64,000 nt of DNA from Sphingobacterium kitahiroshimense (GTDB lineage: Bacteria; Bacteroidota; Bacteroidia; Sphingobacteriales; Sphingobacteriaceae): contig NZ_JAOQNK010000001.1 of assembly GCF_025961315.1 (NCBI RefSeq), forward strand, positions 4,216,001-4,280,000. Reading direction: 5' to 3'. Shown piece by piece: positions 58,355 to 64,000 of this stretch (position 1 is its first letter; the number at the start of each line of letters is the position of its first letter). Under the pieces are notes generated by a model that did no database searches, had not been told where the DNA came from, and was given only the letters and a program-made list of their open reading frames with translations. The position numbers were made by a program, and so were the translations under genes.

Positions 58355-59069
58355 ATTTAAGTGCGTTTAAGTATCTTTTTATCGTTTCTTCTAAGCCTAA
58401 GTACAGGGCATCAGCAATTAGAGCATGTCCTATGCTTACTTCTAACAATCCGGGAATATGTTCGTTAAAGTAAGTTAGGTTATTTAAATCTAAATCATGA
58501 CCAGCATTAATGCCTAATCCTACCTCTCTCGCTTTTAATGCGGCATGAAAATAAGGTTTGATCGCTTCATCTCTTTCATCTAAGAATGCTTGAGCATATG
58601 ACTCTGTATAAAGCTCAATTCGGTCAGTACCCGTTTCTGCTGCTGCCTCAACCATATCTTCATCTGGATCCACAAAAATAGAAACTCGAATACCTTGATC
58701 TTTAAATAGTTTGCACATATCAGTCAGATATGCCTTATTTTTAATAGTATCCCAACCATGATTCGAAGTAATCTGTCCCTCCGCATCAGGAACTAATGTT
58801 ACCTGAGCAGGTTTGTTCGCCAAAACAAGATCTATAAATTTTTGTTCCTGACAATTACCTTCAATATTTAATTCTGTTTGAATATTGGCTTTTAAGTCAA
58901 AAACATCTGCATAACGGATGTGGCGTTCGTCAGGTCTTGGATGTACAGTAATTCCATTTGCACCAAAACGTTCACAGGCTAGAGCAGCTGCTAATACATT
59001 TGGATTATTTCCGCCACGAGAATTACGTAGGGTAGCAATTTTATTGATGTTTACAGATAATGCAGTCAT
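58353..59069 (-). CDS. pdxJ: Pyridoxine 5'-phosphate synthase PdxJ
   Basis: PdxJ condenses deoxyxylulose-5-P with 3-amino-2-oxopropyl phosphate, the last step of de novo vitamin B6 synthesis. I start at the ATG at 59069 (MTALSVNINKIATLRNSRGG); the frame extends 12 codons upstream without conserved sequence. The 238-residue protein has the TIM-barrel motifs RGGNNPNVLAAA, ITVHPRPDERHIRYADV, EGNCQEQKFIDLV, and the ending GLGINAGHDLDLNNL...EVSIGHALIADALYLG. Cytoplasmic. Confidence 0.97.
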   Translation of the reverse strand: MTALSVNINKIATLRNSRGGNNPNVLAAALACERFGANGITVHPRPDERHIRYADVFDLKANIQTELNIEGNCQEQKFIDLVLANKPAQVTLVPDAEGQITSNHGWDTIKNKAYLTDMCKLFKDQGIRVSIFVDPDEDMVEAAAETGTDRIELYTESYAQAFLDERDEAIKPYFHAALKAREVGLGINAGHDLDLNNLTYFNEHIPGLLEVSIGHALIADALYLGLEETIKRYLNALK

Positions 59070-59186
59070 GTTGATTTCAATCTTTAAAGTAAAAATACAA
59101 AACAATTTGCATGCTTACTCATATTAGCAACAATTTGCTTGATAAAGAACAGATTCTTAAATTGATTTTTTTTAACTTGCATCTAT

Positions 59187-59981
59187 ATGGAAGGATTTGA
59201 TTACAGCCTTTTTAGAGGTTTCCGCTTGCTCGATGTTATCGATATTATTTTAGTAGCGATTATTATTTACTATGTGTATAGTTTGATACGCGGGACCATT
59301 GCTGTTAATATATTAATAGGTGTCGCATTATTCTACGGAATATATATAATTGTTAAGCAGATGCATATGCGCTTGCTGACGGAAATATTTGGGGGCTTTA
59401 TCTCTGTTGGTTCTATTGCCTTGATTGTTGTATTTCAACAGGAGATCCGGCGTTTCCTGTTACATATAGGGAAAAACATTTCGATGAAGCGAAAGAAGAT
59501 CTTATGGTCCTTTTTGGTTAGCAAACGTACTGTTGCAAAAGATAATTCTGAACACATGAGACCTATTATTGAGGCATGTCGTAGCATGTCAAAATCCCGT
59601 ACGGGTGCGCTATTGGTTTTTTCTAAATATTTTGATGAAGAATACTATCAAAGCAGTGGTGAGTATATTGATGCACATATCTCTAAGCGCCTAATAGAAA
59701 GTATTTTCAATAAGAATAGCCCTTTACATGATGGAGCTGTAGTTGTTGTTGATTTTAAAATTATGTCAGCTTCTTGTATTTTACCTTTATCAGATAGCGA
59801 AGATCTGCCTTTGCAATTTGGCTTACGACATCGTGCCGCGATTGGGGTGACAGAGGTATCTGATGCTGTCGCTGTTATTGTATCAGAGGAAACGGGTGAA
59901 ATATCTTTTGCAAAAGATGGCAATGTCAATATGAATATTACACATGAGGAACTCGCAGAATTGCTGAAAGAAGAATTATAA
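59187..59981 (+). CDS. cdaA: Diadenylate cyclase CdaA (c-di-AMP synthase)
   Basis: The enzyme joins two ATP into cyclic di-AMP, a regulator of potassium and wall homeostasis. The 264-residue protein has three N-terminal hydrophobic helices (about 17-85) and the DAC domain with DGA (182-184, in PLHDGAVVVV) and RHR (214-216, in LRHRAAIG), both catalytic signatures. Length and plan match CdaA rather than DisA. It is divergent from pdxJ. The proximity to envelope genes is typical but no partner (such as CdaR) is seen. Confidence 0.95.
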   Translation: MEGFDYSLFRGFRLLDVIDIILVAIIIYYVYSLIRGTIAVNILIGVALFYGIYIIVKQMHMRLLTEIFGGFISVGSIALIVVFQQEIRRFLLHIGKNISMKRKKILWSFLVSKRTVAKDNSEHMRPIIEACRSMSKSRTGALLVFSKYFDEEYYQSSGEYIDAHISKRLIESIFNKNSPLHDGAVVVVDFKIMSASCILPLSDSEDLPLQFGLRHRAAIGVTEVSDAVAVIVSEETGEISFAKDGNVNMNITHEELAELLKEEL

Positions 59982-60014
59982 AAAAACGCCACTTTTTTCG
60001 AAGTGGCGTTTTTT
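59981..60014. terminator. Bidirectional terminator overlapping the cdaA stop
   Basis: A 14-bp stem pairs AAAAAACGCCACTT (59981-59994) with AAGTGGCGTTTTTT (60001-60014). The left arm begins on the last base of the cdaA stop codon. Confidence 0.88.
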
Positions 60015-60028
60015 ATAGCATAATATTA

Positions 60029-60877
60029 TTATTTACCAGCTTCTTGGATCACCTGGTTATTTAATTTAACGTACTCAGCATTATTCCCTTTTTGTGCAAT
60101 TTCTACTCCTTTTTGAGCTGTTGCAATTGCACCTTTTTTATCGCCAGATTTTAATTGAATTTTAGCTTTCCAATAACGAACATATGGTGCATCAGGATTT
60201 TCTTTTTCAGCCTCATTTGCCCAAGCTAATGCTTTATTAAGATCTAAATTATTACTTAGGTAAAATTGTGCAGCTTGTAGATAAGGTTTTTTATCACCTT
60301 TCATTGCTTGATCAATATTAGCTAAAATCTCCTTCGTTTGATCGGTTTTAATTGTAAATTTCGTGTATGTGTTTTCCCAAGCTAATGATAGTGTAGCCGA
60401 ATTAGTTGTTACATTTTCAAATTGCATGGTAAAAGTTTCTACCTTATTAGAAAGCTTTGTGGATTTTACATTAAAACGAACTAAATCATCTTTCTTATCG
60501 TAGGTATAGGCTCCCCACTGATTACTGTTTTTTGTTAATATGATTGTCCAGTCACCTTTAGTTGGGATAGTTAAAATACCATATGTTCCTGCAGGAACCT
60601 TATTTCCTTCTATTGTAACTTCTTCTTCAAATTTAATAATAGGAAGGTTATTAGCACCTGTTCTCCAAACTTCATTGTAAGGAACCAAATTACCAAAGAT
60701 AACACGACCGTTTATGTTCGGTCTTTGGTATGTAAGCGCTATGTTTTTAATTCCTAAACCTTGAGTAATCGAAGTCGTACTACTTGCTTGCGGCAATTTT
60801 ACTTGAGCAAAAGAAGTTGTAGAGATACTAAATGTGAGTACCGTCGCGGCGCACAGTGTTAAAATAGATTTTTTCAT
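60029..60877 (-). CDS. DUF2911 protein with C-terminal TPR-like repeats
   Basis: The 282-residue protein has a signal peptide (to about SFA, residue 24). The DUF2911 domain follows: LPQASSTTSITQGLGIKNIALTYQRPNINGRVIFG (about 29-63), VPYNEVWRTGANN, KVPAGTYGILTIP and WTIILTKNSNQWGAYTY. Residues about 190-275 are helical and TPR-like (LDLNKALAWANEAEKENPDAPYVRYWKAKIQLKSGDKKGAIATAQKGVEIA). It is a common periplasmic Bacteroidota protein of unknown function. Confidence 0.9.
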   Translation of the reverse strand: MKKSILTLCAATVLTFSISTTSFAQVKLPQASSTTSITQGLGIKNIALTYQRPNINGRVIFGNLVPYNEVWRTGANNLPIIKFEEEVTIEGNKVPAGTYGILTIPTKGDWTIILTKNSNQWGAYTYDKKDDLVRFNVKSTKLSNKVETFTMQFENVTTNSATLSLAWENTYTKFTIKTDQTKEILANIDQAMKGDKKPYLQAAQFYLSNNLDLNKALAWANEAEKENPDAPYVRYWKAKIQLKSGDKKGAIATAQKGVEIAQKGNNAEYVKLNNQVIQEAGK

Positions 60878-60945
60878 TTTGGAAACGTTTAATTTTTCCT
60901 AATTTACTCGTAAAAAATCAGAATAAAGAATTTTGATTATTAATA

Positions 60946-60980
60946 ATAAGAGCCGGTAAATCATCTTTATCGGCTCTTAT
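60946..60980 (-). terminator. Terminator of the DUF4091 gene
   Basis: ATAAGAGCCGGTAAA (60946-60960) pairs with TTTATCGGCTCTTAT (60966-60980), with one wobble and a 5-nt loop. It lies just after the stop of the minus-strand gene ending at 60992. Confidence 0.75.
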
Positions 60981-60991
60981 ATTCTATATTT

Positions 60992-62719
60992 TTATAAACT
61001 GTTTAATATTTTTTGTGCTTCTTTCACTTGGTTTGGTATTGCTTTTTGATTGATATTTTTATTTGTGAATCCAGCAATGGCATCATTCAATTTCTGTAAT
61101 TGAGATGCTTTTAACTCTTTTTTCAAGATTCTTATTTTTTCAGCATCCTGAATCCCTTCAATTAATTTTTCGAAACGAATAGAAGTCATATTATCAGGAT
61201 AAACAAAATAGGTGTCGCCACCTAACCACGTTCCATAACGTGTATCTTGATTAGGATTTGAATTCCAGCAGTCAAATGCCCATCTTAAATAACCATCAAA
61301 ACCTCTTTGAACACTGTGCCACGCTAACCACGTTGCTTCTTGATATCCAGAATTAGTAAAAGTGTTCGGGAATATTTCTGAACAGCAAGTGTAAACAGTG
61401 GTTTTGTAACCTTTTTCCTGACGGGCTTTTAATACATCTGGAGCCATATCTTCTCCTAGAGTAATACTATAATCTGCAAATTCATTCGAAATTTGTGGAT
61501 GATATCCACCGGCAAGAGATGATTTGAATTGGGGATCAGCTTCTTTGATAATAGCAATAGCACGTTTCATATCTTCCTGGGGTCTTTCATCCATGGCAAT
61601 GGTTGTCCATTCGAAGTATCCTTTTTGTTTAAGGTGTTTTGCGAAATCTTTTAAAAGAGGTAACCAATGTGCTCTATATTTTGGATCATCAGTTTTTATT
61701 TTTAAAATTTCATATTTTCCGGTGTTTTCATCAAAATATTGGAAATTCATATTCCATGGAATCATGCTATAACAATTGATATATTCTGAAATTCCAATTT
61801 CACGCATGAAACTTACCCATTTATCAAAAATACTGTAATCATATGACCAAGAACCGTCCTTCTTTTTAGTCCATTTGATCATAGCTTGGTATTTATCATA
61901 CGTTTGACCATTCCAAGGATCGTTGATGATACTTGCAGTGATATTTTTCTGACCAGCATCGCGTAACCTTTCATAATATGGTTTCATGACACTGAAGTGT
62001 GCAGGAGACCATAGCTCGACGTTATGATGCCGAGCAATAGAGTAAGGGTTTTGCCATAGATCTAAATGATAAGCCCAATCTTTTGCTTCAGGAAGTATAT
62101 GTGATAATACCTCTACTGTATAAGGAATAGTGGTGTTATAATTTGTACCTTTTAGTGTAAGTGATCCTTTATAGATTCCAGGAGCTGCATCACGAGGAAC
62201 TTGAATACTTAACCAGAGGGGTCTCGTGGTATTTTTATCATATTCAAAACTTGATTGATTAGTGATACGGTCTGCAACTAAAGCGGAATCTAGTATTTTA
62301 CTGATACCGCAACCATTTTTTAAATCTCCAGGAAGGTCTGTCATTACATAAGAAATATACCCAGTAGTAATATCTTTTGTTCCGATTTCCTGCCCTTTGC
62401 TATTTTTTAACGGTGAAGAACTCACTTCAATTTTATCGTGATTTTGGTTACTCCAAAAGACTAATTGTGTATGTACTTTCTCACCTCTCCAAGCTTTTGT
62501 AATCCATGATTTACTTAGTGTTTCTAGGGTGGGTGGGTTTCTTTTGGAATAACTATAATCAGCTGTGCTAAAAGAAAAATTATTATTCTCTTTTAGACTG
62601 TTCCATTTTTCAGTTGTTTGAGGGGCTTTTGGATCTTTCAGTTCATTTATTCTCTGGGAATAGCCCTGTTGTGTATAAACGAATAGACCAAATAGTAAAC
62701 AATAAAACGATTTTTTCAT
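60992..62719 (-). CDS. Secreted DUF4091 putative glycoside hydrolase
   Basis: The 575-residue protein has a signal peptide (to about GYS, residue 21) and an N-terminal beta domain (to about 210: WRGEKVHTQLVFWSNQN, VPRDAAPGIYKGSLTLKG). A TIM-barrel-like region follows (HLDLWQNPYSIARHHNVELWSPAHF, TTIAMDERPQEDMKRAI with an acidic pair) and then the C-terminal DUF4091 segment (RWAFDCWNSNPNQDTRYGTWLGGDTYFVYPD...SIRFEKLIEGIQDAEKIRIL). DUF4091 proteins are treated as glycosidases. The sugar is unknown. The MFS gene upstream on the same strand suggests a shared carbohydrate. Confidence 0.85.
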   Translation of the reverse strand: MKKSFYCLLFGLFVYTQQGYSQRINELKDPKAPQTTEKWNSLKENNNFSFSTADYSYSKRNPPTLETLSKSWITKAWRGEKVHTQLVFWSNQNHDKIEVSSSPLKNSKGQEIGTKDITTGYISYVMTDLPGDLKNGCGISKILDSALVADRITNQSSFEYDKNTTRPLWLSIQVPRDAAPGIYKGSLTLKGTNYNTTIPYTVEVLSHILPEAKDWAYHLDLWQNPYSIARHHNVELWSPAHFSVMKPYYERLRDAGQKNITASIINDPWNGQTYDKYQAMIKWTKKKDGSWSYDYSIFDKWVSFMREIGISEYINCYSMIPWNMNFQYFDENTGKYEILKIKTDDPKYRAHWLPLLKDFAKHLKQKGYFEWTTIAMDERPQEDMKRAIAIIKEADPQFKSSLAGGYHPQISNEFADYSITLGEDMAPDVLKARQEKGYKTTVYTCCSEIFPNTFTNSGYQEATWLAWHSVQRGFDGYLRWAFDCWNSNPNQDTRYGTWLGGDTYFVYPDNMTSIRFEKLIEGIQDAEKIRILKKELKASQLQKLNDAIAGFTNKNINQKAIPNQVKEAQKILNSL

Positions 62720-62735
62720 ATTTAGGTGGATAAGA

Positions 62736-62770
62736 AAATAGCGATTATTTCTTAAAAATAATCGCTATTT
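62736..62770 (-). terminator. Hairpin between the MFS and DUF4091 genes
   Basis: AAATAGCGATTATTT (62736-62750) pairs with AAATAATCGCTATTT (62756-62770), a perfect 15-bp stem with a 5-nt loop. The U-run is short, so termination may be partial and allow read-through into the DUF4091 gene. Confidence 0.65.
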
Positions 62771-62788
62771 GATTGTAATTAGTATTTT

Positions 62789-64000
62789 TTATTTCTGTCC
62801 GACTCTGTGGCCCTTTGTTGCGAAGTATAAGATATACAGATAAGCAGGAACCATAGCATAAAGAAATGCATGTTGAAAGTCAACATGTAAATTATCTTTT
62901 AAGTAACCATAAATTAGAGGCCAAATAGCTCCTCCGGCAATACCCATAATCATGATGGCTGATCCTGTTTTAGTAAAACGGCCTAGACCTTTAATACCTA
63001 GTGGGAAAATAGCAGGCCACATTAAAGAATTGGCAATACCTAAAAGGGCAACGAAAATGAATGAAGTGATTCCAGTTGTAAATACAGAAATAACAGTGAA
63101 TAAAATACCAACAATAGTACAAACTCGTAATGCTAATTGTTGAGAAACAAATTTTGGTATTGCAATAATACCAACAATGTAACCTAAAAGCATACATCCT
63201 AATGTGAATGTTGTCGCATAGGTAACTAATGCACCATGGATATTTAATTCTCTTGCATAAACACCAATAATATCTCCAGCCATTACTTCTACAGCAACAC
63301 AGAAAAAGATAGCTAAAGAGCCTAAGAATAGGTGTGGGAATTGGAATACACTTGTTTTTTTCTCTTTAAGAATAACTGCCCCATTCTCATCAGTATGTTC
63401 TTCTTCTGCATTTACATCCACCTCAGGTAAATGTGTTATTTTAATAACGATCGCAAATAAAACGAAGATAACAGCTAACGTAATGTATGGTGTATGTACG
63501 CGTTGTAATAAAGAATCTAGAATGGCATTTTTAGCTTCCATATCTACCGCGGCATCCAATTTAGCTGTTATAGCAGAAGAATCTTTTAAGAATAATGTAC
63601 CAAATATTAATGGAACAATAATACCTGCAGATTTATTGAAAAAGCCAGCAATAGATATTCTTTGTGCAGCACTGTCAATAGGGCCAATGATACTTAAATA
63701 TGGGTTAACAGCAGTTTGTAGTAATGCCATTGCAGAACCTTGAACAAAAATTCCTGTTAAGAAAAGAATATAGCTTCTACCATCTGCAGCAGGAATGAAA
63801 ATTAAAGAACCAACTCCAAGTAAAATTAAGCTGAGAACTAATCCATTTTTAAAACCAATTTTTTTCAAAATCCAAGAACTTGGGATTGCTAAAAAGAAGT
63901 AAGCGATGTAAGAAGCAAATGTTACAAAAAAGGCTTGTAAATCTGTTTCTAAATTACAGGCAATCTTTAAGAATGGGATAAGTGTTCCATTTGCCCAAGT
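62789..64000 (-). CDS. FucP/GluP-like sugar MFS transporter (5' partial)
   Basis: The frame is open to the right edge, so the N-terminus is missing. About 403 residues are visible, beginning TWANGTLIPFLKIACNLETD. That start resembles the FucP/GluP-type sugar:proton symporters, as does FASYIAYFFLAIPSSWILKKIGFKNG. About ten helices follow, with the central charged loop (about 200-220 of the visible part, EEEHTDENGAVILKEKK) and ANSLMWPAIFPLGIKGLG near the second-half motif. A TTG at 63868 is internal and not the start. Probable substrate is a neutral sugar or GlcNAc-like sugar released by the downstream DUF4091 enzyme. Confidence 0.9.
   Translation of the reverse strand, partial: TWANGTLIPFLKIACNLETDLQAFFVTFASYIAYFFLAIPSSWILKKIGFKNGLVLSLILLGVGSLIFIPAADGRSYILFLTGIFVQGSAMALLQTAVNPYLSIIGPIDSAAQRISIAGFFNKSAGIIVPLIFGTLFLKDSSAITAKLDAAVDMEAKNAILDSLLQRVHTPYITLAVIFVLFAIVIKITHLPEVDVNAEEEHTDENGAVILKEKKTSVFQFPHLFLGSLAIFFCVAVEVMAGDIIGVYARELNIHGALVTYATTFTLGCMLLGYIVGIIAIPKFVSQQLALRVCTIVGILFTVISVFTTGITSFIFVALLGIANSLMWPAIFPLGIKGLGRFTKTGSAIMIMGIAGGAIWPLIYGYLKDNLHVDFQHAFLYAMVPAYLYILYFATKGHRVGQK

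Overview
The window looks like chromosomal DNA of a low-GC Bacteroidota, most likely Sphingobacteriaceae (Sphingobacterium or a near relative). The signs are three SusC/SusD pairs, TAnnTTTG-type promoters, weak Shine-Dalgarno usage, and the gene order parA-parB-DUF5683-dapB-lepB. This lineage call is inference from gene content and was not tested by search.

Layout. 1-8.95 kb is accessory: the 3' end of an unknown gene, a NamZ-type exo-muramidase, a short-repeat island, an unknown gene, a sulfatase, a small island with two related unknown genes (one frameshifted at an A10 tract) facing two related HTH proteins, and an SH3-domain protein. 9-13.3 kb (minus) carries lipB, hflX and recG. 13.5-18.3 kb (minus) is a SusC/SusD pair without enzymes. 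18.7-21.7 kb (minus) holds two related lipoprotein genes (one frameshifted), an EamA transporter, ridA and a 43-codon membrane protein gene. 21.75-25.3 kb has nagA, a GHL10-type lipoprotein and an acyl-CoA thioesterase. 25.5-30.9 kb is a SusC/SusD pair followed by an AmpD-like amidase. 31.4-44.9 kb is a long polysaccharide-utilisation-type locus: namZ, susC, susD, a calcineurin/PQQ-propeller protein, a GH9 enzyme, a polysaccharide deacetylase, murQ and a sodium:solute symporter. 45-47.8 kb has a purine nucleoside phosphorylase and a putative porin. 47.97-48.82 kb is a tRNA-Val(UAC) repeat cluster with three intact tRNAs, degenerate tRNA pieces and a GIY-YIG nuclease ORF. 48.9-60 kb is mostly housekeeping: M16 protease, DUF1080 lipoprotein, FMN reductase, parAB, DUF5683, dapB, lepB, pdxJ and cdaA. 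60-64 kb has a DUF2911 protein, a DUF4091 putative glycosidase and a FucP-like sugar permease running off the window.

How the genes fit together. NamZ (GH171, which releases MurNAc from non-reducing ends), an amidase, TonB-dependent uptake, a symporter, MurQ (MurNAc-6-P to GlcNAc-6-P) and NagA (GlcNAc-6-P to GlcN-6-P) together form a credible route for salvaging peptidoglycan sugar. The MurNAc kinase needed between the symporter and MurQ is not in the window.

The most interesting signals are three. First, an A-AAA-AAG slippery heptamer sits directly before the GH9 stop codon; a -1 slip there would fuse the exported GH9 enzyme to the leaderless deacetylase. Second, the tRNA-Val/GIY-YIG cluster contains tRNA copies whose anticodon arm is replaced by a TCCCGATACATCGGGA-type palindrome, plus duplicated terminator and nuclease-start segments. 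Third, several cis elements stand out: a 24-bp perfect palindrome, a direct-repeat operator candidate at the HTH promoter, and an inverted repeat flanking the promoter of the nucleoside phosphorylase.
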